DNA of 23,163 bases, taken from contig JAEXPQ010000281.1 of NCBI GenBank assembly GCA_023446735.1, positions 1-23,163 of the forward strand. Direction: 5' to 3'. The stretch comes from Verrucomicrobiota bacterium (GTDB taxonomy: Bacteria; Verrucomicrobiota; Verrucomicrobiia; Opitutales; Opitutaceae). The notes below the pieces were generated by a model. That model was not told the origin of the DNA, did not search any database, and saw only the letters and a list, made by a program, of their open reading frames with translations. The position numbers were made by a program, and so were the translations under genes. Below, one piece after another: positions 1 through 9,158 of the stretch; the stretch's first letter is position 1, and each line of letters opens with the position of its first letter.

Positions 1-2284
<2,284 letters not shown>

Positions 2285-2842
2285 GCGGAGGATCGCACGC
2301 CCCGCGGCGGCAACCGGCAAGAGGAAAGGGCGTGGCGTCACGGTGGACGTGGAGATTGAACCGGAAGGCGGAGTCGAAGGTACGGCTCGCCGGGCGCGGC
2401 GCCGGTCGCCGTGTCGACGGGTAGGGGAGCGATGGAGTCGCGGGAACAATGTCCGGAACGCCCGCGCACGATGAGGGCCCGGCCGGCGGCGGGCGCGCCA
2501 CGTCGCGTCGCGTTCGGATCCCGTGGGGCGCTGTTCCGCCAAGCAAGTTCACGACCGTGAGCGGATTCGGCGCGGGTCGGGACGGCGGAAGCAGCAGGGT
2601 GTATCCGGGAATGGGTGGCTCCGGCGCCCCAAAGGCTCGTGGCCGTGAGGGTGTTGTGTTCCGGTGACGGGAGGGCGGAGCAGGGAGCGGCGGGCGCCGG
2701 TGGGGCCGGGCGGCGGGCGCTGAGAATGAACAAGAATTAATGGCACCGGGGCTTGCCCGGCCGGTCTCGCGTTCGCATGCATGAACGGACCGCGCCCGCA
2801 CTCCGGCCCGGGGCTGAAGCCCGGCGCGGAACAACTGCTCCG
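2285..2842. other. Divergent intergenic region, no supported gene
   Basis: About 560 bases lie between the diverging dnaE and glycosyltransferase genes. Open frames exist on both strands, but they are rich in Arg, Pro and Ala, show no domain, and look like high-GC shadows. The only AT-rich patch is at about 2722-2743 (AATGAACAAGAATTAATGG), which could hold a promoter, although I could not fit a good -35/-10 pair. Two related hairpins lie close to the glycosyltransferase start (separate entry). A faint trace of the 7-bp repeat seen elsewhere may lie at about 2357-2384, but it is too weak to call. Confidence 0.5.
2746..2824 (+). repeat. Two related hairpins of the form CCGGGGC-loop-GCCCGG
   Basis: The arm CCGGGGC followed by GCCCGG occurs at 2746-2760 with a TT loop and again at 2808-2824 with a TGAA loop. 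Both have the same single bulged G in the left arm. They flank the alternative upstream start codons of the glycosyltransferase and end 18 nt before the preferred ATG. They could be leader RNA structure or a small palindromic repeat; in such GC-rich DNA, chance is also possible. Confidence 0.35.
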
Positions 2843-4402
2843 ATGCCCGAGATCGTCACCTGCCCACAGCCGCGCACCGTCGCGGTGCTCCCGCACCGCA
2901 CCGGCTGGGCTTGGCCGTGGTGGGCTCCCTTGCTCGTGGCGTTGGTCGTAGGCCTCGCGTTCCAAGGCTCGCGCGGCCTGCAGGAGACAAGCGAGACCCG
3001 CTACGCGGAGTGCGCGAGGGAGATGCTGGTATCGGGCAACTGGATGGAACCGACGCTCGAGTTTCAGCCGCACTGGACCAAGCCGCCGGTGACCTACTGG
3101 TGCCTCGCGGCCGGGATGAAGGTGTTCGGCGTCAACGCCTGGGGGGCGCGACTGCCCGGCGTGCTTGCCTTCGTGCTGGCGACCGGCGCCGTGGTGGCGA
3201 CGGCGCGCCGGCTGCGCGGCCGGCGCTCCGGCTTGGCGGCCGGGCTGGTGTTTGCGGTGGGCCTCCTGCCGGCGGCCGGAGCGCACGTGGTCACGACCGA
3301 CATTTTTCTGACGGCGGCCGAGGCTTGGGCCGGCGCGGGTTTCGTCTTCGCGGCGACCGAGAGGGATCGGGTGCGCCGGTCGTGGTGGGTGGCGGGGATG
3401 TGGGCGGCGTTCGGGCTCGGGTTCATGATCAAGGGCCCGCCGGCGCTGCTTCCGTTGCTCGCGTTCATCCCGTGGAGTCTGCTGCAACCGAAGGAGCGTC
3501 GCGTGCCGCTGGCGGGCTGGGGTCTGCTGGCGTTCGGCGCGGTGGCCTTGCCGTGGTACGTGGCGATGATCCTGCGTCACCCGGAGTTGCTCCGCTACTT
3601 CGTCGGCACCGAGATCATCGCTCGGGTCTCGACCGATCTGGGCCACAACCGGGCCTGGTATAAGGCGTTTTCCGAATACGGTCCCGCGCTGTTGCTCGGG
3701 CTCGGCGTGCCGGGCGTGTGGGCGTGGTTGATTGCGTGGCGCGAGGCGGCCGGGCGCCCCGGCGCCGTCTGGCGGCGCCTCCGGGAGGCGCGTGGTCCCG
3801 GGCTGCTGTTGCTCGGCTGGCTGGTGCTGCCTCTGGTGGTGTTTGCCGTTTCGCGCAGCAAACTGACGCTGTACGTGCTGCCGTTGACGGTGCCGGCGGC
3901 GGTGCTCGTGGGGCTGCTGCTGGCGGAGCGGGCGGAGTGGCGGCGTTTCCGCGCCGTGGTGCTGGGTTCGCTCGCGTTCGTGCTGGCGGCGAAGGCCGCG
4001 ATGCCTTTCTACACCACGCGGCAGAACATGGCGGCGCTGGGCGAAGCGATCATTGCGGCGCGCGCGGAGTGGCCCGAGCCGGGACCGGTGATTCTCTGGA
4101 ACGAACCCACCAACCACGGCGTGAACTTCTACCTCGGCGCGACACCGCACACCCTGTGCGAGCGCATCGCCGTGGGCGAGAAGCAGCGGTTCGAGGAGTG
4201 GTCGCCGGCGGAGTGGCGCCTCCGGTACGAGGCGGGGGCCTACCCGCACGGGGCTTTGCTGGTGGTGGCGCGGCGCAAGGCGCAGGCCGAGCTGTTCCGG
4301 CAGTTCCTGCCCGGTCTGCCCGCGATCGAGAGCGAGCATTCGACCGCGCGCTGGCGTCTGCTGCGCCTGGAGCCGCTCGCTGCGGCGGGCGCCGGAAGTT
4401 GA
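2843..4402 (+). CDS. ArnT/PMT-like polyprenyl-phosphate-sugar glycosyltransferase, membrane protein
   Basis: A 519-residue inner-membrane protein with roughly ten hydrophobic segments and a soluble C-terminal domain of about 100 residues. The first periplasmic loop carries ETRYAECAREML (from residue 51) and, further on, HWTKPPVTYWC, the family's acidic/ETRYAE and KPP signature. This places it with the glycosyltransferases that take a sugar from undecaprenyl phosphate and move it to lipid A or another extracytoplasmic acceptor (ArnT, PMT/GT83 relatives). The sugar and acceptor cannot be read from sequence; nothing nearby makes aminoarabinose, so an arnT symbol is not justified. The frame is open back to TTG 2753, with ATG 2777 as another option. 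I chose ATG 2843 (MPEIV) because it leaves a short N-terminus before the first membrane segment and the upstream codons look non-coding. It diverges from dnaE and is followed by rpsU. Confidence 0.85.
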   Translation: MPEIVTCPQPRTVAVLPHRTGWAWPWWAPLLVALVVGLAFQGSRGLQETSETRYAECAREMLVSGNWMEPTLEFQPHWTKPPVTYWCLAAGMKVFGVNAWGARLPGVLAFVLATGAVVATARRLRGRRSGLAAGLVFAVGLLPAAGAHVVTTDIFLTAAEAWAGAGFVFAATERDRVRRSWWVAGMWAAFGLGFMIKGPPALLPLLAFIPWSLLQPKERRVPLAGWGLLAFGAVALPWYVAMILRHPELLRYFVGTEIIARVSTDLGHNRAWYKAFSEYGPALLLGLGVPGVWAWLIAWREAAGRPGAVWRRLREARGPGLLLLGWLVLPLVVFAVSRSKLTLYVLPLTVPAAVLVGLLLAERAEWRRFRAVVLGSLAFVLAAKAAMPFYTTRQNMAALGEAIIAARAEWPEPGPVILWNEPTNHGVNFYLGATPHTLCERIAVGEKQRFEEWSPAEWRLRYEAGAYPHGALLVVARRKAQAELFRQFLPGLPAIESEHSTARWRLLRLEPLAAAGAGS

Positions 4403-4492
4403 AAACGGCCCGCGCACGAAAAAAGGCGTTGACCGCGGGCGGAGCGCCCGGCTTCCTCCCGGTTTCTTCCGACCAACCCTTTCCCTTTCCTC
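4403..4492 (+). promoter_or_regulatory. rpsU leader with -35-like box and short hairpin
   Basis: The 90-bp gap before rpsU holds an A-run, a -35-like TTGACC (4429-4434) and a perfect 6-bp stem CGGGCG-GAG-CGCCCG (4436-4450). The hairpin could end the upstream glycosyltransferase transcript or belong to the rpsU leader. I see no good -10 at the expected distance. The last 16 bases before the ATG are all pyrimidines (CCCTTTCCCTTTCCTC region) and contain no Shine-Dalgarno sequence. Confidence 0.35.
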
Positions 4493-4690
4493 ATGCCTAT
4501 CGAGATCAAGATCCGTAAAAACGAGCCGGTGGACCGCGCTATCCGCCGCATGAAGAAGAAGCTCGAACGCGAGAACATCATCAAGGATGTCCGTGCCAAG
4601 CGCTACTACGAGAAGCCCTGCGAGAAGCGTCGCCGGAAGAACAAGGTCGCGGCCTTCACCGCGATGCTCCGCGCCCGCTACGCGCAGTAA
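4493..4690 (+). CDS. rpsU: Small ribosomal subunit protein bS21
   Basis: A 65-residue, strongly basic protein, the usual bS21 length. It opens with a short beta strand region (MPIEIKIRKNEPVDRAIRR) followed by the conserved Lys/Arg-rich helices with RRMKKKLERE and RAKRYYEKP. bS21 binds the 30S platform near the 3' end of 16S rRNA, next to the anti-Shine-Dalgarno. The ATG start is clear, but its leader is pyrimidine-rich and lacks a Shine-Dalgarno sequence. It is closed by a strong intrinsic terminator 13 nt after the stop, so it is probably a monocistronic unit or the end of the glycosyltransferase transcript. Confidence 0.97.
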   Translation: MPIEIKIRKNEPVDRAIRRMKKKLERENIIKDVRAKRYYEKPCEKRRRKNKVAAFTAMLRARYAQ

Positions 4691-4703
4691 GTTCCAGCCT
4701 TTC

Positions 4704-4733
4704 GGCGCCGATCTTCTGATCGGCGCCTTTTTT
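4704..4733 (+). terminator. Rho-independent terminator of rpsU
   Basis: A perfect 10-bp stem GGCGCCGATC / GATCGGCGCC encloses the loop TTCT and is followed at once by six T residues (4728-4733). It is the only textbook intrinsic terminator in the window. Confidence 0.95.
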
Positions 4734-4803
4734 GTGCCCGGACGGTGCCGGGAAGAATCTTGCGCCGGCCCGGTTGTGCCGGTTCCGTAGCGGCCCGGTT
4801 CGC

Positions 4804-5769
4804 GTGAAACCCATCCTCTCCCTCTCGACCAGTTGGTTGTCGCAGCGTCACACGGACGGGCACGCCATGTTGCGCGAGGTGGCGGACCTCGGTTTCGAGT
4901 GGGTGGAGCTCAGCCACGGCATCCGAGTCTCATTGGTCCCCGGGATCCTGAAGGCGCTCCAGACCGGGGTCGTCGGCGTGTCGTCCCTGCACAATTTCTG
5001 CCCGCTTCCGACCGGCTTCACCTCGCCGGCACCGAACATCTACCTGCCCTCGGCGGGCGACCATCGGGAGCACGCGCAATGGTTGCGCCATACCCGGCGC
5101 ACCATCGACTTCGCCAAGCAGGTGGGCGCGCGCGTCGTGGTGCTGCATCTGGGCGCGGTCGGCTTCTTCTGGTTCAATCCGGTCAAGAAATACCGCCGCT
5201 ACCTCCAAGATCAGGGCGAGGCGTTCTCGGCCGAGGCGCCGGAGTACCAGGCGCTGTTGGCCCGGACGCTCTCGCGCATCCGCAAGCGCATGGCCCCGTA
5301 CTGGACGCGCGTGAAAGCCAGCTTGGAGGAGATCCTGCCCTACGCCGAGGAGCGAGGCATCCGCCTCGGGCTCGAGAACCGCGAACGCATCGAGGAACTG
5401 CCGCTCGACGACGGCTTCACCGAACTGCTGGACGGTCTCAGCCGGCAAGGGCTCGCGGGCTACTGGCACGATGCCGGCCACGCGCAACTCAAGCAGCGCG
5501 CCGGACTGGTCGACCACGAGCGCCATCTCGAGACGAACGCCCCGCATCTGCTCGGCTTCCATCTGCACGACGTCGATGCGGCGGGCAAGGATCACCAACC
5601 GGTCGGCACGGGAACAATCGACTTCGCGATGGTGTCGCGGTTCTTCCGTCCCGGTCAGCTCTTCGTCCTCGAGTACGGTCCCAAGGTGAGTGCGGCGGAC
5701 GTGCTCGCCTCCCGGGACCGGGTGCTGTCCCTTCTGCCCAAACCACCACTTCCCCCTTCCCACGAATGA
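4804..5769 (+). CDS. Sugar phosphate isomerase/epimerase-like TIM-barrel protein (AP endonuclease 2 family)
   Basis: A 321-residue cytoplasmic protein of the xylose-isomerase-like TIM-barrel superfamily. The strands are visible in order: SLSTSWL near the start, WVELSHGI, VVVLHLGAVG, LGLENRE, YWHDAGHAQL, LGFHLHDVD and LFVLEYGPK. Likely metal ligands and catalytic residues are E191, H222/D223, H226, H253/H255 and E290, the pattern expected for a divalent metal site at the barrel mouth. The substrate cannot be read from the sequence; such proteins are sugar isomerases, epimerases or AP endonucleases. The frame is open back to TTG 4732, but that codon lies in the rpsU terminator. GTG 4804 begins directly at the first strand and is preferred. 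Its stop overlaps the start of the thioredoxin gene (ATGA), so the two are almost surely co-transcribed. Confidence 0.85.
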   Translation: MKPILSLSTSWLSQRHTDGHAMLREVADLGFEWVELSHGIRVSLVPGILKALQTGVVGVSSLHNFCPLPTGFTSPAPNIYLPSAGDHREHAQWLRHTRRTIDFAKQVGARVVVLHLGAVGFFWFNPVKKYRRYLQDQGEAFSAEAPEYQALLARTLSRIRKRMAPYWTRVKASLEEILPYAEERGIRLGLENRERIEELPLDDGFTELLDGLSRQGLAGYWHDAGHAQLKQRAGLVDHERHLETNAPHLLGFHLHDVDAAGKDHQPVGTGTIDFAMVSRFFRPGQLFVLEYGPKVSAADVLASRDRVLSLLPKPPLPPSHE

Positions 5770-6647
5770 ATCCATCTATCCGTTCCCTCGCGCTGACGCT
5801 CCTCGGTCTCGGCGCCGCCATCACTGCCGGTGCCGCCGGCGAGACCACGACCACCCCGCCGGCTCCGCCCCCCGCGGTCGCTCCGGCCGAAACGGCCCCG
5901 ATCGTCGGCGAGTTGAAGGAGCTCATCGAGGTGATCAGCGGCCGGCTCAAGGCCGCGCAGGGCAACCTGGGGCCGGGCGACCTGACGGCCGAACTTGCGC
6001 AATTCGACGCCTTGGTTGCCAAGTATCCCGAGGCCAAGCCTGAGGAGCGCGCCGGTGTGCTCTGGGCCAAGGCGCTGCTGTTCCTCCAGGTATTCGAGGA
6101 CTACGAGCGCGGCGCCGCGATCGTGCGCAGCTTCAAGACCGATTTCCCCACGACCGAGTTCGCGACCAAGGCCGACGAGATCCTCGCCGCGATCGAGAAG
6201 GACCGCCAGACGGCCGAGTTGCGCAAGTCGCTCGTCGCCGGTGCCGTCTTCCCGGGCATCGCCGGCAAGTCGACGGCGGGTGCCGCGGTCTCGACCGAGG
6301 CGCTCAAGGGCAAGGTGGTGCTGGTCGATTTCTGGGCGACCTGGTGCCCGCCGTGCCGCGAGGAGCTCCCGCATGTGCTCGCCGCGTATGAGAAGTACCA
6401 CGCCAAGGGGTTCGAGGTGATCGCGGTGAGCCTCGACCAGGACGAGGCGGCGCTGAAGAAATTCGTCGAGGAGCAGAAGATGCCCTGGGCCCAGATCTAC
6501 GAGGGGGCCTCCGCGATCGCGGAGAAGTTCGGCGTCGAATCGATCCCCACGACCTTCCTGATCAACGCCGAAGGCAAGATCGCCGCGACGAACCTGCGCG
6601 GCGCAGACCTCGAGAAGCAGCTCGAGGCATTGCTCGGCGGGAAATAG
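5766..6647 (+). CDS. Exported TlpA/ResA-like thioredoxin-fold protein with helical N-terminal extension
   Basis: A 293-residue protein. It begins with a Sec signal peptide (MNPSIRSLALTLLGLGAAIT, cleavage near residue 23, no lipobox) and a Thr/Pro/Ala linker. An alpha-helical region at about 38-160 follows, and a C-terminal thioredoxin fold at about 165-293. The active site is WCPPC at 193-197 in VDFWATWCPPCREELP, and the cis-proline lies in SIPTTFLI. It should act as a periplasmic thiol reductase, as in cytochrome c maturation or disulfide repair; the partner is not shown. TlpA and ResA are usually shorter (about 170-220 residues). The extra helical block with YPEAKPEERAGVLWAKA and spaced Ala/Leu may be TPR-like and could bind a partner. 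The ATG overlaps the preceding stop by four bases. The leader ACCACTTCCCCCTTCCC is pyrimidine-rich with no Shine-Dalgarno. Confidence 0.9.
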   Translation: MNPSIRSLALTLLGLGAAITAGAAGETTTTPPAPPPAVAPAETAPIVGELKELIEVISGRLKAAQGNLGPGDLTAELAQFDALVAKYPEAKPEERAGVLWAKALLFLQVFEDYERGAAIVRSFKTDFPTTEFATKADEILAAIEKDRQTAELRKSLVAGAVFPGIAGKSTAGAAVSTEALKGKVVLVDFWATWCPPCREELPHVLAAYEKYHAKGFEVIAVSLDQDEAALKKFVEEQKMPWAQIYEGASAIAEKFGVESIPTTFLINAEGKIAATNLRGADLEKQLEALLGGK

Positions 6648-6667
6648 CCCGTCGGGCCCCGAACGGG
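6648..6667. terminator. Possible shared terminator hairpin between convergent genes
   Basis: In the 27-bp gap between tlpA-like and mutY, CCCGTCGG pairs with CCGAACGGG through eight pairs with one bulged A and a GCC loop. There is no T-tract on either strand, so a terminator role is only suggested by its place between convergent stops. Confidence 0.4.
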
Positions 6668-6674
6668 TTCCGGC

Positions 6675-7745
6675 TCACGCGCGCGCGAGCAGCTCGCGCA
6701 CCCAACGTCGGTGCGGACCGGAGAGCGTGACGTTCTCTAGTTCCGCCAACGGCACCCAATGCAGCGCCGCTTCCGCGGCGCTGTCTTGTTTTTCGCCCTT
6801 GCGGGAGCGGTCCGACACGGCGGCGGGGGGGAGTTCGTGGATCGCCTCCTCGATCCGGTAGCGGGTGATGCTGCGCGAACGGCGGAGGAGAAGCGCACCG
6901 CGCTCCGCGACGGCGGCATCGAGGCCAAGGTCGGCGGCGGCGGGCAGTTCGTGGAGCTCGGCGAGCCGGCGGGAGGTCGCGGCGGCGCGGTGCAGGAGCA
7001 GCCGGCCGTCGCGCACACACCAGACGCGGACGACCCGCCGCTGCTCGGTCTTCGGCCGTGTGAGGGCGGGGATCGTCGCCGCGCGGCCTGGCTCCGCCGT
7101 GGCGCAGTGCTTGAACAATGGGCACAGCAGGCAGGTCGGCGCGCGCGGGGTGCAGACCGTGGCGCCGAGCTCCATCATGGCCTCGTTCCATTCGCCCGGA
7201 TGCGCGGGCTCGAGCACCTCGGCGGCGAGCGGGCGGAACTGTTTCACGAGCTCCGTGCCCGAGGCGAAGGCGGTGGTGTCGGCGGTGAGGCGGGCGAGCA
7301 CGCGGGCGACGTTGCCGTCGACACAGGCCACGGCATCGCCGCAGGCGATGCTCGCGATGGCGGCGGCGGTGTAGGGGCCCACGCCCGGCAGTTCCTGCCA
7401 TTCGACCGAGGTCCGCGGCGGGGCGGGCAGGGCGGCGACGGCGCGGGCGAGTTTGTGGAGGTTGCGGGCGCGCGAGTAGTAGCCGAGGCCTTCCCAGTAT
7501 TTGAGGACGTCGGCCTCGGGGGCGGCGGCGAGCGCGGCGAAATCGGGGAATCGCTCCTGCCAGCGGGCGAAGTAGGGCAGGACGGTCTTCACCTGCGTCT
7601 GTTGGAGCATTAACTCGCTCACGACCGTCTTGTAGAGCGAAGGCCGCTCGCGCCACGGCAGCGAGCGCTTGTGCGCGCGGAACCAATCGAGCAGCGCGCG
7701 GCGCAGGGCGGGCAGGGACTTGGGCGGAAGCGTGGGAGCGGCCAC
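6675..7745 (-). CDS. mutY: Adenine DNA glycosylase MutY
   Basis: A 356-residue base-excision repair enzyme that removes adenine mispaired with 8-oxoguanine. The N-terminal glycosylase domain has SELMLQQTQV with catalytic E44, the helix-hairpin-helix LPGVGPYTAAAI (119-130), and VDGNVARVLAR with D143. The 4Fe-4S cluster ligands are C198, C205, C208 and C214 in the spacing C-x6-C-x2-C-x5-C. A NUDIX-like C-terminal domain (from about 230) that recognises 8-oxoguanine completes the protein; its later part (SDRSRKGEKQDSAAEAALHW) looks variable. The length matches E. coli MutY (350). Start is GTG 7745 (product MAAPTLPP), with no clear Shine-Dalgarno. It converges with the thioredoxin gene and diverges from rnhC. 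Confidence 0.96.
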   Translation of the reverse strand: MAAPTLPPKSLPALRRALLDWFRAHKRSLPWRERPSLYKTVVSELMLQQTQVKTVLPYFARWQERFPDFAALAAAPEADVLKYWEGLGYYSRARNLHKLARAVAALPAPPRTSVEWQELPGVGPYTAAAIASIACGDAVACVDGNVARVLARLTADTTAFASGTELVKQFRPLAAEVLEPAHPGEWNEAMMELGATVCTPRAPTCLLCPLFKHCATAEPGRAATIPALTRPKTEQRRVVRVWCVRDGRLLLHRAAATSRRLAELHELPAAADLGLDAAVAERGALLLRRSRSITRYRIEEAIHELPPAAVSDRSRKGEKQDSAAEAALHWVPLAELENVTLSGPHRRWVRELLARA

Positions 7746-7829
7746 GCCGCCGAGGAGAACGAACAGCTGCGGTCAAGCAAGCTCCGGCGCTAGTCCCCGC
7801 GTAACGTTTTCCCTCTGCGTGTTCGAGCC

Positions 7830-7927
7830 ATGCCGCCCGCGCCCCTGCCACCCGCTGCCTTGGGCCCTTTGTCGCCGAGTTCGACCGGCTCGTCGCCGAC
7901 TTTGAGCGCAACGATCTGAAGGCGTGA
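7830..7927 (+). pseudogene. Possible frameshifted small reading frame (very tentative)
   Basis: From ATG 7830 one frame reads MPPAPLPPAALGP and then Ser/Thr-rich sequence to a stop at 7919. In the frame shifted by one base, the downstream half reads FVAEFDRLVADFERNDLKA and stops at 7925-7927. This looks more protein-like (amphipathic, Asp/Glu/Arg balanced) but has no start codon of its own after a stop at about 7802. One inserted base in the GGCCCTTT run would join them into a 32-residue peptide. It could be a broken small gene, a sequencing error, or chance. The rest of the mutY-rnhC gap shows nothing I can name. Confidence 0.2.
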
Positions 7928-8026
7928 TTGCTCAGGAGGGCCGAGTGCTTCGGCGTCGGAGCGACGCGTCGCGAAAAGCCTGCTGTTCTTTTGCGTCGGA
8001 TTCCTGCTAGCTGGGCGGCGACGATC

Positions 8027-9037
8027 ATGGCGAAGAAATCCAGCGGCGATCCGGCCGCGCCCAAGAAGCTCAGCACCTACACGATCAAGCTCGACGACGC
8101 GCAAATGAAGAAGCTGCGCGCGGCCTGCGAGGCGAAGTCGTGGGAACCGACGACCGTCGCCTATACCCACTTCGCCTTCAAGGGACCGGATTGCAACGTG
8201 AGCGCCTACACGAGCGGCAAGGTCGTCGTGGCCGGCAAGGGCACCGAGGATTTCGTGCAGAACACGATTGAGCCCGAGGTGACCGGCCAGGCCAAGCTCG
8301 GCTACGACGAGGTGCTGCATCCCGAGTGGTTCACCGCCCACGCCGGGCTGGACGAGAGCGGCAAGGGCGACTTCTTCGGCCCGGTGATCGCCGCGACGGT
8401 CGTCGCGGAGAAGCCGGCGATCGACGCGTGGATCGCGGCCGGCGTGAAGGACAGCAAGAAGATCGCCGATACTCAGATCCTCAAACTCGACGAACTCATC
8501 CGCAACACACGGGGCGTGGTTGTCGAGACGTGTTTTTGCGGGATGGAGAAGTACAACGAGCTGATGGGGCGCCCCAACGCGAACCTCAACCGGCTGCTCG
8601 CCTGGCAGCACGCCACCGCGCTCAACGCGGCGCTGAACAAAAAATGGGTGCCGTGGGGCCTGCTCGACCAGTTCACGGAACAGCCGCTCGTGCAGCGCGA
8701 ACTTGCGAAGAAGGCCACGGCGCAGTTCGACCTGAAGATGCGCACGAAGGCGGAAGAGGACCCGGTGGTCGCGGCGGCGTCGGTCGTGGCGCGCGCGGCG
8801 TTCGTGCGCGAGATGCGCGATCTCTCGGCGCAGTTCGGCGCCCCGCTCCAGAAGGGCGCGAGCGCGCAGGTGAAGGTGCAGGCGCACGAGATCATCCAGC
8901 GGTTCGGCGCGCCCGCGCTGCGGCGTTTCGCGAAACTGCATTTCCGTACGGCCTACGAGGTCGTGAGCGAGGCCGGCAAACTCGACGAGTTGCCCCTCAA
9001 GGCCCCGGCCGAGAAGACGGAATGGGGGAAATGGTAG
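8027..9037 (+). CDS. rnhC: Ribonuclease HIII
   Basis: A 336-residue enzyme that cuts the RNA strand of RNA-DNA hybrids. The N-terminal region of about 100 residues (STYTIKLDDAQMKKLRAACE onward) is the TBP-like substrate-binding domain that separates HIII from HII. The catalytic domain starts at LDESGKGDFFGP with D109/E110. KDSKK follows around residue 142, then LLDQF with D214 and VAAASVVARA, all typical of the type 2 RNase H fold. The frame is open back to TTG 7928, but those 33 codons lack homology-like features. ATG 8027 (MAKKSSGD) gives the usual length (about 300-330). No Shine-Dalgarno is evident. It is followed after 121 bp by rnhB on the same strand, and that gap is filled by a 7-bp repeat. 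Confidence 0.95.
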   Translation: MAKKSSGDPAAPKKLSTYTIKLDDAQMKKLRAACEAKSWEPTTVAYTHFAFKGPDCNVSAYTSGKVVVAGKGTEDFVQNTIEPEVTGQAKLGYDEVLHPEWFTAHAGLDESGKGDFFGPVIAATVVAEKPAIDAWIAAGVKDSKKIADTQILKLDELIRNTRGVVVETCFCGMEKYNELMGRPNANLNRLLAWQHATALNAALNKKWVPWGLLDQFTEQPLVQRELAKKATAQFDLKMRTKAEEDPVVAAASVVARAAFVREMRDLSAQFGAPLQKGASAQVKVQAHEIIQRFGAPALRRFAKLHFRTAYEVVSEAGKLDELPLKAPAEKTEWGKW

Positions 9038-9149
9038 GAATCCGGAACGCGGAAGCCGGAGAGCGGCGGGCCGAGCGCGAACAGCGAACCCCCAATTCCG
9101 CCCTTCGATCTCTGAACTCCGAACCCTGAACCCCGAACTCTGACCTCTG
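9038..9149 (+). repeat. Degenerate 7-bp tandem repeat, 16 copies, consensus RAANNCG
   Basis: Cutting the rnhC-rnhB spacer every seven bases from 9038 gives 16 consecutive units such as GAATCCG, GAACGCG, AACTCCG and AACCCTG. Unit position 7 is G in 14 of 16, position 6 is a pyrimidine in all 16 (C in 12), and position 2 is A in 12. The array begins at the first base after the rnhC stop and runs to within 9 bases of the rnhB start codon. The same consensus and orientation recur 5' of dinG. Its role is unknown; it leaves no room for a conventional Shine-Dalgarno for rnhB. Confidence 0.85.
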
Positions 9150-9158
9150 CCCGCCCCC

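Noticed and set aside
2549..4417. A 622-codon open frame on the minus strand
   Set aside because: Antisense to the membrane glycosyltransferase, Arg/Pro/Gln-rich, with no recognisable feature; a high-GC shadow.
4732..4803. TTG 4732 as start of the isomerase
   Set aside because: It lies within the T-run of the rpsU terminator and adds 24 residues before the first barrel strand.
4833..5765. Upstream extension of the thioredoxin frame
   Set aside because: It lies in an alternative frame of the isomerase gene; the signal peptide begins at ATG 5766.
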